Source of the DNA: Verrucomicrobiaceae bacterium
GTDB lineage: Bacteria > Verrucomicrobiota > Verrucomicrobiia > Verrucomicrobiales > Verrucomicrobiaceae
Direction of reading: 5' to 3'
DNA length: 64,000 bases
NCBI GenBank assembly: GCA_016795485.1
Contig: JAEUHM010000040.1
Coordinates: 186,001 to 250,000, forward strand
The notes below the pieces were generated by a model, which saw only the letters and a list, made by a program, of their open reading frames with translations, had not been told where the DNA came from and made no database searches. Below, in pieces: positions 28,832 through 38,704 of this stretch. The stretch's first letter is position 1. Every line of letters begins with the position of its first letter. Both the position numbers and the translations under genes were made by a program.

Positions 28832-31800
28832 ATGTTCGTCCGCTCCATCATCGCGTGGGCCGGTCTGCCCTTGGCATTGGCCTCGGCAGCCCCGTTCCCG
28901 CCTGATCAAGTTGAGTTCTTTGAGAAACAAGTCCGCCCGCTGCTCGCCGAGCGTTGCTACGACTGTCACGGCAGCCACCGCCATGAGAACGGACTGCGTC
29001 TGGACTCCCGCGATGGCGTGATTCGTGGCTCAGACTATGGCCCCGTGGTCAAAGCGGGTGATCCAAACAACTCCAAGCTCCTCAAAGCGGTCAAACACGC
29101 AGCGGGTGTGGAGGCGATGCCCAAAAAGGGTGCCAAGCTGAATGCCACTGAAGTGGCGGCGTTGGAAAAATGGATCACGCTCGGCGTGCCATGGCCGGAG
29201 GAGAAGGCGGTAGTAGCAGCGAAATCTGACAAACCGCACTGGGCGTTCCAAAAAGTGCCGCCCGTCAAACCAGGCACCACGCTGGACGGGATCGTGGATG
29301 CGAAACTCGTTAAGGCTGGCCTGAAGCGGGCAGAGCAGGCGCCTGCCGACCTGCTTTGCCGCAGGATCTACCTTGCCATCACCGGACTGCCCCCGACGTG
29401 GGAACAGATGCAGGCGTTCGTGAAGGATGCGGCTCCTGACCGCACGCAACGGCTCGTGGATGAACTGCTGAAATCGCCGCGCTTCGGTGAGCGGTGGTCG
29501 CGCTACTGGCTAGACGTGGCCCGCTACTCGGACACGGAGGGCTATCAGGTGGCGGGGAAGGATATTCGTTATCCGTTCGCCTACACGTATCGCGACTGGG
29601 TGATCCAGGCGCTGAACGATGACATGCCGTATGATCAGTTCATCACCCGGCAACTCGCCGCGGATCGCCTGGAGGGCTCACCGGACTCTCCGCATCTCGC
29701 CGCGCTCGGGTTCCTGACGGTGGGAGATACATTTATTGGCAGCAGAGACCTGCAAATCGACGACCGTATTGATGTCGTGACGCGCGGCATCTTGGGTCTG
29801 AGCGTGGGTTGTGCGCGCTGCCACGATCACAAGTACGACCCCATCCCGAGCAAGGACTACTATTCGCTCTACTCTGTCTTCAACAGCAGCCAGATGCCCG
29901 ATGAGTTCCCCGTGATCGGCAGATCCAAGGATGCAGCGGCAGCAGCAGCTTATGACAAGGCTGCGGGGGACATCCATGCACGCATCACGGGCTTCAAGGC
30001 ACAGGTCCATAGCGAGATCCGCACATCGGACGCGATCGTGGCCTATCTCAAGTTCGTCCGTGACGCGCAACAGCAAAACTGGCCTGAGAATGAGTTCCGA
30101 GGGAAAGCTGGGCAGGCGAAACTGCGAGATCGCGTTGCCACACGCTGGCAGCGGCTGCTCGCACAAGAGTCACCAGTGAGTGTTGCCTTGATTCGCATGG
30201 CCGCACTGAAGGATGCTGAGTTTGGCGCCAAGGCACCGGAGGTGCGCGCTGCTCTGCTAAGCCCTGGCGTGAAGGTTAACGATGCTGTGCGAAACGAACT
30301 CGACAAGCGGGGCGCACCAAAGTCCTTCAACGACATCGCTCGCATCTACGGTGACGTGTTTGCAGCAGCCCTGAGTGGCCAGGTGCCAAACAATCCCGCG
30401 TGGGACGAAGTGAAGGCGTATCTGAAGCGCCCTACTTCACCAATGAGCCTGGAAGTGGACAACATCGACGACCTCTTCACCCGCAAAGACGCAGAGTCTC
30501 TGGTGAAACTCCGCAACGAGCTGAAGAAACTGGACGTGACGGCCCCAGGCGCACCGCCGCGTGCGATGGTGATGTATGACAAGCCCAAGCCAGACGACGT
30601 CTCGGTGTTCATTCGTGGGAATCCGGCTAGACGCGGTGCTGCGGCTCCCCGTGGCAACCTTACAGCACTCGGCGGACAACGTTTCAATGATGGCAGTGGT
30701 CGCCTAGAACTGGCGCGGGCCATAACTGGCAGAGACAATCCATTGACCGCTCGGGTCTTTGTGAACCGCGTGTGGATGCAGCTCTTTGGAGCGCCCTTGG
30801 TGAATCAGCCGAGTGACTTTGGTGTGCAAACACCATCACCTGAGCAACTGGAGCTGCTGGACTACCTGTCTGCACGTTTCATGGACGAAGGCTGGAGTGT
30901 GAAGAAGCTCATCAAGACCATCGTCACCAGCGGCACTTACTCCCAAAGCTCTGCCACCACTCCAGAGAAGGAACTCAAGGACGCTGAGAATGCTTTGCTG
31001 AGCCGCTTCAAGCGTCTCCGGCTCGACTATGAGAGCATGCGTGATGCGGTGAACGCTACGGCTGGCACTCTGGACCTGAGCACGGTGGGCGGTAGGCCTG
31101 TGGACTTCAAGACTGAGGCCGCAAACACACGGCGAACCGTTTATCACTTCGTGGATCGCTATGAGCAGCCCACGGTGCCTGCGATGTTCGACTTTGCGAA
31201 CCCCGACTCACACAGTCCACAGCGCTACACCACCACTGTGCCGCAGCAGGCGCTGTTCTTGATGAACAGTCCATTCATGGCCTCTCAAGCAGCGCGGATC
31301 ACTCAGAAGTCCCAAACGGTAGAAGCTCTCTATCAGCGCATCCTGCTGAGAAATCCCAAGCCCGAAGAGCGCGCTAGAGCGGAGCAGTTCATCGCCCAGT
31401 CGGAAGCGTTGCTAAAGGAACCATCCGCCGTCTCTTGGCGCTATGGGTGGTCGCCCGTGATCAAGGAAGGGAACGCGTGGAAGCTCCAGGAGTTCAAACC
31501 CATGAGCCACTACAACGACAAGCGCCAAATGTGGACACCTGGTCCCGAGATGCCCATGAAGCCATGGGGTCACTTGTTGATCAGGCCAAATGGCGGCCAT
31601 CCCGGTGCCAACGCGGCAGCAGTGATGCAGTGGACGAGCCCGTTCTCGGCAAAAATAGCCATCTCAGGACAATTAAAGCGCGATAGCGATCAAGGGAATG
31701 GCGTCCGCGTTCTCATCCTCAGCAGCCGCCAAGGCATGGTGAAGGAGATCGTAACCAAACCGAACGACCAAGTGTCCGTCAATGCGACCCTGAACGTGGA

Positions 31801-32044
31801 GCGTGGCGAGGTGATCAGCTTTGTGGTGGATGCTAATGACGGTAACACCAACAACGACGGTTACTCGTGGGTGCCTCGAATTGATCAGGTGGATGAGTCT
31901 GGCAAAAGAGAGCTCATCACCGCAGCGGATCGCGACTTCTGTGATGCTCAAGGCTGGCCGTTCAACCGCGCAAAACCTCAACAACCTCTCTCGCAACTGG
32001 CTCAAGTGCTACTAATGAGCAACGAGTTCATGTTTGTTGACTAA
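28832..32044 (+). CDS. PSCyt1-DUF1549-DUF1553 cytochrome c protein
   Basis: A 1070-residue exported protein. I chose the ATG at 28832 because it begins a signal peptide (MFVRSIIAWAGLPLALASAA). Domains in order: planctomycete cytochrome C with heme site RCYDCHGSHRHENGLRLDS near residue 48, DUF1549 (LCRRIYLAITGLPPTWEQM, RYWLDVARYSDTEGYQ) containing a second CxxCH (GCARCHDHKYDPI), and DUF1553 (TARVFVNRVWMQLFGAPL). A beta-rich segment near residues 860-1030 (WGHLLIRPNGGHPGANAAAV) is inserted before the C-terminal end of DUF1553 (LSQLAQVLLMSNEFMFVD). No DUF1501 partner follows; a cupin gene comes next after 28 bases. Confidence 0.92.
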   Translation: MFVRSIIAWAGLPLALASAAPFPPDQVEFFEKQVRPLLAERCYDCHGSHRHENGLRLDSRDGVIRGSDYGPVVKAGDPNNSKLLKAVKHAAGVEAMPKKGAKLNATEVAALEKWITLGVPWPEEKAVVAAKSDKPHWAFQKVPPVKPGTTLDGIVDAKLVKAGLKRAEQAPADLLCRRIYLAITGLPPTWEQMQAFVKDAAPDRTQRLVDELLKSPRFGERWSRYWLDVARYSDTEGYQVAGKDIRYPFAYTYRDWVIQALNDDMPYDQFITRQLAADRLEGSPDSPHLAALGFLTVGDTFIGSRDLQIDDRIDVVTRGILGLSVGCARCHDHKYDPIPSKDYYSLYSVFNSSQMPDEFPVIGRSKDAAAAAAYDKAAGDIHARITGFKAQVHSEIRTSDAIVAYLKFVRDAQQQNWPENEFRGKAGQAKLRDRVATRWQRLLAQESPVSVALIRMAALKDAEFGAKAPEVRAALLSPGVKVNDAVRNELDKRGAPKSFNDIARIYGDVFAAALSGQVPNNPAWDEVKAYLKRPTSPMSLEVDNIDDLFTRKDAESLVKLRNELKKLDVTAPGAPPRAMVMYDKPKPDDVSVFIRGNPARRGAAAPRGNLTALGGQRFNDGSGRLELARAITGRDNPLTARVFVNRVWMQLFGAPLVNQPSDFGVQTPSPEQLELLDYLSARFMDEGWSVKKLIKTIVTSGTYSQSSATTPEKELKDAENALLSRFKRLRLDYESMRDAVNATAGTLDLSTVGGRPVDFKTEAANTRRTVYHFVDRYEQPTVPAMFDFANPDSHSPQRYTTTVPQQALFLMNSPFMASQAARITQKSQTVEALYQRILLRNPKPEERARAEQFIAQSEALLKEPSAVSWRYGWSPVIKEGNAWKLQEFKPMSHYNDKRQMWTPGPEMPMKPWGHLLIRPNGGHPGANAAAVMQWTSPFSAKIAISGQLKRDSDQGNGVRVLILSSRQGMVKEIVTKPNDQVSVNATLNVERGEVISFVVDANDGNTNNDGYSWVPRIDQVDESGKRELITAADRDFCDAQGWPFNRAKPQQPLSQLAQVLLMSNEFMFVD

Positions 32045-32072
32045 TCCAGCCGCCGCTTGCATTCGTGCGAGC

Positions 32073-32399
32073 ATGAGCAATCACTACGAGTCCCTCGTTG
32101 GCCACAAAGAAGGTGCCAGGAGGCTGCACATTCATCGCACGGTGATCCCTGACACGAGCGCTCATGCACCGTATCAGCATGAGCATGTGTCTGAGGAGGT
32201 CTTCTACATTCTAGAGGGGCGTGCAGAGTATCGGTTCGGCGGAAAGACGATCACTGCGGGACCGGGTGAGACGGTATTCATTCCCTCTGGGGTCCGGCAC
32301 GCAGAGATCACGTATCTCTCACCAAGCATGACCTACTTGACGATCCGGACCGTGGAGCCAGAAGATGAGGCTTGTTGCTGCGGAGAAGACCGCGCTTAA
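32073..32399 (+). CDS. Cupin domain protein
   Basis: A 108-residue single-domain cupin. The metal-binding motif is visible in PYQHEHVSEEVFYILEG and GPGETVFIPSGVRHAEI, so it probably binds a divalent metal through two His, a Glu and a third His. It ends in an odd tail with three adjacent cysteines (EACCCGEDRA). The ATG at 32073 was chosen because the longer frame from 32034 only overlaps the previous gene. Reaction unknown; small cupins include isomerases and dioxygenases. The HAD gene follows after 12 bases. Confidence 0.85.
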   Translation: MSNHYESLVGHKEGARRLHIHRTVIPDTSAHAPYQHEHVSEEVFYILEGRAEYRFGGKTITAGPGETVFIPSGVRHAEITYLSPSMTYLTIRTVEPEDEACCCGEDRA

Positions 32400-32411
32400 A
32401 CTGAAGAATCC

Positions 32412-33071
32412 ATGGCTCTGCGTGCCCTTATTTTTGATTTTGACGGTTTAATCATCGACACCGAAAGCGCGATCTATGATGCGTGGCGTGAGTTTTATGA
32501 AAGCCACGGACAGCAGCTGGAAATGGCGACCTGGGCGCAGTGCGTTGGCACGGATTTTGGCGCGTATGACCCGAAGGCAGAGCTAGAGAGCTTCACGGGA
32601 AAGTCCTTCGACTGGAAGAAGATCGATCGCGAGTTAGAAGCACGTGTGCGCGAGCTACTCACCGGTTACGAAGCACTGCCTGGAGTTCGTGAGTTGCTCT
32701 CGGATGCGTTGCAGTCAGGTCTGCCCTGCTCTGTCGCGTCCAGCAGCCCTTTGTCTTGGGTAGAAGGCTGGCTAAACCATCTCGACCTCAAAGGACACTT
32801 CGCTAACGTGTCATGCCGAGACCACGTGCAGCGCATCAAGCCTGCTCCCGATCTCTTTTTGGATGCGGCAAAGAAACTGGGAGCCGCTTCAGACGAGGTC
32901 GTCATCTTTGAGGACTCACTCAACGGACTACGAGCAGCAAACGCAGCCGGGATGCGGTGCATCACCGCCCCAGGGCCACTCACGCGGCATCTGGATCTGA
33001 GTTCATCCTGGCGGCGGGTAAACTCGCTCGCCGATGTCGCACTCATCGAGCTACACGAGAGTTTCGCATGA
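32412..33071 (+). CDS. HAD-superfamily hydrolase, beta-phosphoglucomutase-like
   Basis: A 219-residue HAD phosphatase with all four motifs: DFDGLIIDTES (nucleophile Asp and the acid/base Asp), ASSSPLSW, KPAPDLFLDAAKKLG and FEDSLNGLRAANAAGM. The helical cap after motif I places it in the phosphoglycolate phosphatase / beta-phosphoglucomutase subgroup. It probably removes or moves phosphate on a small sugar phosphate in the cytoplasm. Its TGA overlaps the ATG of the DUF2851 gene (ATGA), so the two are translationally coupled. Confidence 0.9.
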   Translation: MALRALIFDFDGLIIDTESAIYDAWREFYESHGQQLEMATWAQCVGTDFGAYDPKAELESFTGKSFDWKKIDRELEARVRELLTGYEALPGVRELLSDALQSGLPCSVASSSPLSWVEGWLNHLDLKGHFANVSCRDHVQRIKPAPDLFLDAAKKLGAASDEVVIFEDSLNGLRAANAAGMRCITAPGPLTRHLDLSSSWRRVNSLADVALIELHESFA

Positions 33072-34489
33072 ACGCAGAGCACAAGCTTCCTCTGGCAGGC
33101 CGCTACGAGAGCTTTCACGCCTCGGTGTTCACCTCATTGGAAGAACCGCTGCCGCTGGAGTCCGGGATTGCCTCTTGGCCAGAGCTGGAACTCCAAAGTC
33201 ACTGGTATGCAGGCGAGTTTGGCACCGATTTCGTGACGTCGGATGGCGGACGAGTGAAGGTGCGTGATTGGGGCATCTGGAACTCAGGAGCGGGCCCAGA
33301 CTTCCTCCAGTGTGCCATAGAGTTGGATGGCAAAACGATCCAGGGCGACATCGAACTTGATCCTGATGTGCGAGATTGGGAGCGACACTCGCATGGCACG
33401 AACGCTGACTACAACGGCGTGATCCTTCACTTATTTGTTCGCCAACCTGAGGACGCGCGATTCTACACAAGGACGGCTGAACATCGTGAGGTGCCACAGG
33501 TGCAACTTGTAGATGGCATGCTGGATGCCGGGCTCGGAAGGCCGTCCGGTCAAGCCGCTGCGAGACTGGGGCGCTGCTCGACACCTCTGTCCGAGATGTC
33601 TGATGCTGCGGTGAGGACTTTGCTAGAGTCTGCGGCCCAGTTTCGATTGAAGCGCAAGTCCGTGCGGCTGCATCGCTGGGTGGAGGCTCATGGCTGGGAG
33701 CAGGCTATCTTTCAGGCACTTGCCCAAACGCTCGGCTATCGCAGGAATGCCCAGCCGTTTCTGATGCTGGCCCAGCGGCTGCCGCTGAAGTTTCTGCTCA
33801 AGCACACCGATGATGAACGGGAGGCACTGCTATTCGGGGCGAGTGGTTTTCTTGAGTCAGTGGTGTTCGATGAAACGAGAGCCGACACGCGGGGCTACTT
33901 GCGCGGGCTGTGGGAGAACTGGTGGAAACTCCGCGAGGAGTATGCCCGTTGGCGAGCGCCCGCCTACGCCCTGAAGTGGAAACTCGCTGGAACACGTCCG
34001 GGAAATCACCCTCAGCGAAGACTAGCAGCCCTGTGCGCGATCTTGCGGCAGTGGAAGGCCGTCTCTGCTCCGCTTGTGAAGCCGCAAACGTGGAACGCTA
34101 AGTCTTGGCGGAAGGTTTTGGATGCACTCAGTGACGATTACTGGGACACGCGCTACACTTTGCTGGCTGATCCGGCAAAACGTCCGCTGGCACTGCTGGG
34201 CGGCACACGTGTTCAAGAGATGCTGGCGAATGTGGTCTACCCGCTGCTGATACCCGATCATGAAGTGCTCTGGCAAGAGTACCTGGAGCTACCCACGCTG
34301 CTGGAGAATGAAAAAGTCACCAGAGCAGCCACGCGATTGTTTGGACTCACGCCGCGCGCAAAAGACTTCCAACGCAAGCTGCATCAACAACAGGGCCTGC
34401 TGCAGCTGTATGAGGATTTCTGCCTGGAAGATGACTCCAATTGTGCCGACTGCCCCTTCCCTGAGCGTCTCAGGGAGTGGGGCGCTTGA
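33068..34489 (+). CDS. DUF2851 family protein
   Basis: A 473-residue protein of family DUF2851, function unknown. The ATG at 33068 overlaps the HAD stop. Family traits are ELELQSHWYAGEF and WGIWNSGAGPDFLQCAIELD near the N-terminus, the HLFVRQPEDARFYTRT strand, and a cysteine pair at the C-terminus (NCADCPFPERL) that could bind metal. The N-terminal part has the D/E-x-K-like look of a nuclease fold (GDIELDPDVRDWERHSH), which is my inference only. No signal peptide, so cytoplasmic. Confidence 0.82.
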   Translation: MNAEHKLPLAGRYESFHASVFTSLEEPLPLESGIASWPELELQSHWYAGEFGTDFVTSDGGRVKVRDWGIWNSGAGPDFLQCAIELDGKTIQGDIELDPDVRDWERHSHGTNADYNGVILHLFVRQPEDARFYTRTAEHREVPQVQLVDGMLDAGLGRPSGQAAARLGRCSTPLSEMSDAAVRTLLESAAQFRLKRKSVRLHRWVEAHGWEQAIFQALAQTLGYRRNAQPFLMLAQRLPLKFLLKHTDDEREALLFGASGFLESVVFDETRADTRGYLRGLWENWWKLREEYARWRAPAYALKWKLAGTRPGNHPQRRLAALCAILRQWKAVSAPLVKPQTWNAKSWRKVLDALSDDYWDTRYTLLADPAKRPLALLGGTRVQEMLANVVYPLLIPDHEVLWQEYLELPTLLENEKVTRAATRLFGLTPRAKDFQRKLHQQQGLLQLYEDFCLEDDSNCADCPFPERLREWGA

Positions 34490-34545
34490 TTCCGTGTGCA
34501 TCTTCAGTTGAAGAACTGCCGCGCCTGCTTTTCTGAGAGGGAGTC

Positions 34546-35430
34546 ATGCAGATCATCGAAGGAGCAAAAGTCGCCGCCCAAGTTTTAGAAGAATGCCGCC
34601 AGGACATCGCACAACTGGCCAGCCGTGGATTAAAGCCAGGCTTGGCTGTGATCCTCGTGGGCAGTGACCCAGCATCACAAGCCTATGTGAGAAGCAAAGA
34701 CAAGAAGTGCAAAGAGCTGGGTCTGCACTCGGTGAAGCTAGAACTTCCAGCTTCTACCACCCAAGAAGAACTTCTGGCTAAAGTCCGTGAGTTTAACGCC
34801 GATCCGGCGATCCACGGCATTCTGGTGCAAAGTCCTCCGCCCAAGCACATCGACGAAGCGGCTGTCGTGCGTGCAATTGACCCCGCCAAAGACGTGGATG
34901 GGTTTCACCCGGTCAATGTGGCCAAGCTAGCGCTGGAAGACACGTCTGGGTTCGTCCCTTGCACCCCACTCGGATGTCAGCGGCTGCTGCTCGCTGCCGG
35001 AGTGGAGACGGCGGGCGCAAAAGTCGTCGTGGTGGGCCGTAGCATGATCGTTGGCAAGCCAATGGCTTTGTTGCTGATGGCAAAAGGTGTGGGAGGCGAT
35101 GCTACGGTGACCGTTGCGCACTCACGCACTCGTGATTTGCCATCATTGACTCGCCAAGCTGACATCATCATCGCAGCGATTGGCCGTCCTGAGTTCATAC
35201 GCAAGGAGCACGTGCGTGAAGGCGCGGTGGTGATCGATGTAGGCATCAATCGCGTCGATGATTCAAGCTCGCCGAAAGGCTACAAGCTCGTGGGCGATGT
35301 GGCCTATGATGAAGTAGCGCCTTTGTGCAAGGCCATCACACCTGTGCCAGGAGGCGTGGGCCCTATGACGATCGCCATGCTGATGGCTAACACCGTGAAG
35401 GCGTGCAAACTCCTTCACGGGGCGGTCTAA
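34546..35430 (+). CDS. folD: Bifunctional methylenetetrahydrofolate dehydrogenase / methenyltetrahydrofolate cyclohydrolase
   Basis: A 294-residue enzyme of one-carbon metabolism that interconverts 5,10-methylene-, 5,10-methenyl- and 10-formyl-tetrahydrofolate with NADP. Motifs: [13 protein letters not shown] with the catalytic Lys, [47 protein letters not shown] and the C-terminal [14 protein letters not shown]. Length is normal. A good ribosome-binding site (GAGAGGGAG) precedes the ATG. It is last in the plus-strand run and converges with the pseudo-protease gene, 11 bases between stops. Glycine made by kbl-tdh elsewhere in the window would feed the same folate pool. Confidence 0.96.
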   Translation: MQIIEGAKVAAQVLEECRQDIAQLASRGLKPGLAVILVGSDPASQAYVRSKDKKCKELGLHSVKLELPASTTQEELLAKVREFNADPAIHGILVQSPPPKHIDEAAVVRAIDPAKDVDGFHPVNVAKLALEDTSGFVPCTPLGCQRLLLAAGVETAGAKVVVVGRSMIVGKPMALLLMAKGVGGDATVTVAHSRTRDLPSLTRQADIIIAAIGRPEFIRKEHVREGAVVIDVGINRVDDSSSPKGYKLVGDVAYDEVAPLCKAITPVPGGVGPMTIAMLMANTVKACKLLHGAV

Positions 35431-35441
35431 GCGTTTACTGG

Positions 35442-36956
35442 TTACTCGATGCGACTGAGCTTACCGATGCGGAAAGCTCCAGCGCGCATGGCAGCATTGT
35501 CCTTGTCAGACTGAGCTGCGTCCAAGTAAAGGAAGCGCGGGAAGTCATTCAGCTCGATGGTGTGGACACCATCCTTCGGTGATTTGAAGGCTTCCACTGC
35601 GTCAGCAAGTTGCAGGATAGGCTTGCCATTGATCTTGTTGATCACATTGCCGCCGAGATTGGTGTAACCCTGAGCACTGGGCGTGGGCAAGACCATGCTG
35701 AGGAACACCAACTTCTTCCTGCCCTGCTCTTCCATCGCCTCTGGGTGCTCAGCGAGATAGGATAGACGCGAGACATCCGCGTTTTGATTCTCACGGAATC
35801 CCTCAAGGTAGGGCTTGGAGAGCTCCTGGAAGACCAGTCCACCGTGAACAAGGTAGTTCGGGCCGCGATCGAACAGATACGGCCACACGAGATTGTCTTG
35901 AGGGAGTTTGCGAATGAGCTTGCCCTTCAAAGTCTCCTCTTTGCCATCGCGGAGGACTTTCACTTCGAGCGAGTCGCCCACGTAGGCACGTCCACGAACG
36001 ATGTGACTCATGTTCAACCGGCCATACTGCGGATCCAGGTAGTCGCCACGAGAATCAATCTCGAATCCATTCATTGAGAGCACGATGTCACCTTCTTTCA
36101 TGCCCATCTTATCGGCCGTATTTCCTTTTACCACGGCACTGACATACATGCCGCCTTGCTCAGGCTTGAGACCCAGGTAATCGCGAAACTGATCGTCCAT
36201 CGTCGACTGGAACTGTGCTCCAAGGCTCGGGAAGCCTTCGACATTTCCGTCTGCTACGTCCTTTAGGAAGTGCTCGATGATCATTCCAGGGAGCACGGTG
36301 GTCACTTGGTTCTTTTGATCGTAACGCAGAAGCAAGCCAACGAGCTTGCCTCCCTTCACCAATGGAAGCGTGAAGCTATTACCTTCCGAGCGGAGGATGC
36401 CTTGGCATTCGTAGACCAAGTAGTTGCTGCCCTCCACGACATAGGCACTGGTCATGATCTTGCTAACTCTCAATGGAGTCACAATGAGATCGCCCACACG
36501 GTCTGATTGCCAAATGTTCAGATTATCGCCTTTGGCAACGTTCGTCTCAACTTCCAGCGGCTTCAGACCGGCAAAGAAGGCTGTGACGCGTTTCTCATCG
36601 GCAGCTCCTGCCAGCAGCGCGAGGTTGGCCTCATAGTCGATGCCCACCACTTTGGCGGGAATCTTTGCTTCCGTATCTGGCATCTCAAGTTCCAAATAGG
36701 TCGCGTCCGCAGCCATCTGAGCCGTGACGAGCACCCGCTGACCGGGCATGACCACACCAAGACCTCGACGTCCACCGGGACTCTGCTTCTGCCATGGAAG
36801 GTAAGGGTTGTACTGCTGAATCGTGGCATTCACTTTCACCAACGCATCCGTGCGGATAACTGCTGGACGCTGAGGCGCTTTGGTCGCTGGTGCTTTAGGT
36901 GCCTGAGCTTGCAGAGCTACTGCGGTGAGGCTGAGGATAAAGAAAATCGTCTTCAT
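35442..36956 (-). CDS. Exported HtrA-like protein with lost catalytic residues, two PDZ-like domains
   Basis: A 504-residue exported protein (signal MKTIFFILSLTAVALQAQ) with the same layout as the HtrA-like protease encoded just upstream: trypsin-like domain, PDZ domain (GGMYVSAVVKGNTADKMG), a middle region (YLVHGGLVFQEL) and a second PDZ-like domain (GGNVINKINGKPI). The catalytic His position reads TAQM (Gln 80), the Asp position reads EANLALL (Asn 111) and the Ser site reads GNSFTLP instead of GNSGGP. It is therefore probably not a protease. It could regulate or scaffold its active neighbour, which ends 23 bases upstream. Confidence 0.85.
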   Translation of the reverse strand: MKTIFFILSLTAVALQAQAPKAPATKAPQRPAVIRTDALVKVNATIQQYNPYLPWQKQSPGGRRGLGVVMPGQRVLVTAQMAADATYLELEMPDTEAKIPAKVVGIDYEANLALLAGAADEKRVTAFFAGLKPLEVETNVAKGDNLNIWQSDRVGDLIVTPLRVSKIMTSAYVVEGSNYLVYECQGILRSEGNSFTLPLVKGGKLVGLLLRYDQKNQVTTVLPGMIIEHFLKDVADGNVEGFPSLGAQFQSTMDDQFRDYLGLKPEQGGMYVSAVVKGNTADKMGMKEGDIVLSMNGFEIDSRGDYLDPQYGRLNMSHIVRGRAYVGDSLEVKVLRDGKEETLKGKLIRKLPQDNLVWPYLFDRGPNYLVHGGLVFQELSKPYLEGFRENQNADVSRLSYLAEHPEAMEEQGRKKLVFLSMVLPTPSAQGYTNLGGNVINKINGKPILQLADAVEAFKSPKDGVHTIELNDFPRFLYLDAAQSDKDNAAMRAGAFRIGKLSRIE

Positions 36957-36979
36957 GGCTGAAAAGAGGCTGTGAGAGG

Positions 36980-38527
36980 TTACTTGAGTTCCTGACCGAT
37001 GAAGGCAGCCTCTTGAATGTTGTAGTTCTGCATGATTCGCGGATGTGCTTCGTCTGCGAGAGAACGCTTGAGGATGATCGGACGCCCTTTGTCGAGCAGC
37101 TTGACCACGATGAAGCCTGGCTTGTCGCCGTCTTTCTTGAGCGCCTCTGCCACGTCAGCCAATCGTTTGATCTTCACTCCGTTGATCTCCTCCACCAGGC
37201 CGGGGAATGTGCTTTGCAGATACGTCGTCGCTTCATCCGGCAGGATGGTCGTGAGCACCACTGGCTCAGGAATATCCACGTAGAACTTGCTGTTGAGGTA
37301 GTTGTCAAAAACATGGACCACCGTGCGGTCAGTGATGCGGTGAGCATCCATCAGATTGCGATCCAGCGGCTGAAAAAGCAACCCGGCATACATCAGATAA
37401 CGCGGTCTCTCATCATACGTAGCCCCAAGTTTCACATATGGTGCAAACCGCTTGAGCGTGACTTCGGCCTTTTGCTTTTTTCCATCGCGGATGAACTCAA
37501 GCGCTACTTTATCGCCAGCGAACTTGCGCTCGACGACTTCATTCATGTCAACCAGATCACCATCCACACGAATGAGGCCATTGTTGTAAACAGGATTGCC
37601 TCCCAAACTTAGAAGCACGTCACCTGGCTTCAGCACGTCCGATACCGAACCGGAAATCGACACATCACCGATCATGACGCCCACTCCTGGCTCCTCAAGC
37701 TTGAGTGCCTTCACTTGTGCTGGGTTTTCGATCGGGAAGTCATCGACCGACAAGTCAACGTAGTAGTCATAGCTGCCGTCTTCCACGTCCTTCAGGAAGC
37801 GCTTGATCACAGGAGTCGGGATCATGTAGCCAACGTTCTGTGCCACGCGACCGGAGTAGCCCTGGAACGCCACTCCTACGACCTTTCCATCCTGCAATAC
37901 TGGGCCGCCGCTGTTGCCAGGGTTGATCGCCGCATCGACTTGGATAGCCAAATGCGAATCCACGCTCGTGTGGCTGTAAGGCCTGAAATCGATCCGCGAA
38001 ACCACGCCGCGCGTTACTGAAATCCGATCTCCTCCAATCGGATAGCCAAGCACATTGACTTCTGTGTTCAGTTTTGGAACTCCTCCAATCGCTAGCGGCT
38101 TCAATTTGGCAAAGTGCTCTGGATTGACGGCCTCGATGATGGCCAAGTCGCAATCGTGCGCGATGAATACGATCTTTGCAGGATGAGGCTCAGGATCGTT
38201 CGTGGTCCGGATCATCACCCTTGTGGCATTGCTCACCACATGCGCGTTGGTCATGAAACGATTGGGTGCGATGAGGAAGCCCGTGCCACTACCACCGGAC
38301 GGCTGCCCAGCGTTCCATGGCTCCCGGTAGTCGGGAAAGAGAACGGATACCTCAATGTTGATCACATTATCCCACGCACCGGAAGCAAGGTCGATGGCGT
38401 CCGCAGTGCCATTCAACCTGGGAGGTCTTGGGGCCGGGGCCGGAGCTGCCTCCTGAGAGTGGAGATTGAGCGTCAGCGAGGTCGCCACGAGAGCACCAGA
38501 AAAAAGAAGAGACCGGGACAGGTTCAT
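36980..38527 (-). CDS. HtrA/DegQ-like serine protease with two PDZ-like domains
   Basis: A 515-residue periplasmic S1C protease. The ATG at 38527 starts a signal peptide (MNLSRSLLFSGALVATSL). The triad is intact: His 96 in TNAHVV, Asp 127 in HDCDLAII and Ser 206 in NPGNSGGP. A PDZ domain follows (GVGVMIGDVSISGSVSDVLK) and a second near the C-terminus (VEEINGVKIKRLADV). It probably degrades or holds misfolded envelope proteins. A catalytically degraded relative follows in the same operon. The gene is divergent from uvrA across 177 bases. Confidence 0.9.
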   Translation of the reverse strand: MNLSRSLLFSGALVATSLTLNLHSQEAAPAPAPRPPRLNGTADAIDLASGAWDNVINIEVSVLFPDYREPWNAGQPSGGSGTGFLIAPNRFMTNAHVVSNATRVMIRTTNDPEPHPAKIVFIAHDCDLAIIEAVNPEHFAKLKPLAIGGVPKLNTEVNVLGYPIGGDRISVTRGVVSRIDFRPYSHTSVDSHLAIQVDAAINPGNSGGPVLQDGKVVGVAFQGYSGRVAQNVGYMIPTPVIKRFLKDVEDGSYDYYVDLSVDDFPIENPAQVKALKLEEPGVGVMIGDVSISGSVSDVLKPGDVLLSLGGNPVYNNGLIRVDGDLVDMNEVVERKFAGDKVALEFIRDGKKQKAEVTLKRFAPYVKLGATYDERPRYLMYAGLLFQPLDRNLMDAHRITDRTVVHVFDNYLNSKFYVDIPEPVVLTTILPDEATTYLQSTFPGLVEEINGVKIKRLADVAEALKKDGDKPGFIVVKLLDKGRPIILKRSLADEAHPRIMQNYNIQEAAFIGQELK

Positions 38528-38704
38528 GATGGGTAATAACGATGGGCACAGCTCGAAGAAATCGAGCAAAAATCTAAAAATCAGGGAAATCATAGCATTA
38601 AGACTTCATTTGGACACTAGATAAAGCTCCAGAAAGTGGCCCTATCCGGTTTTGGTGTTCACTCGCGTCCAAGCATGGCTAAGGACCGTTCCTTCCCCCA
38701 TCCA

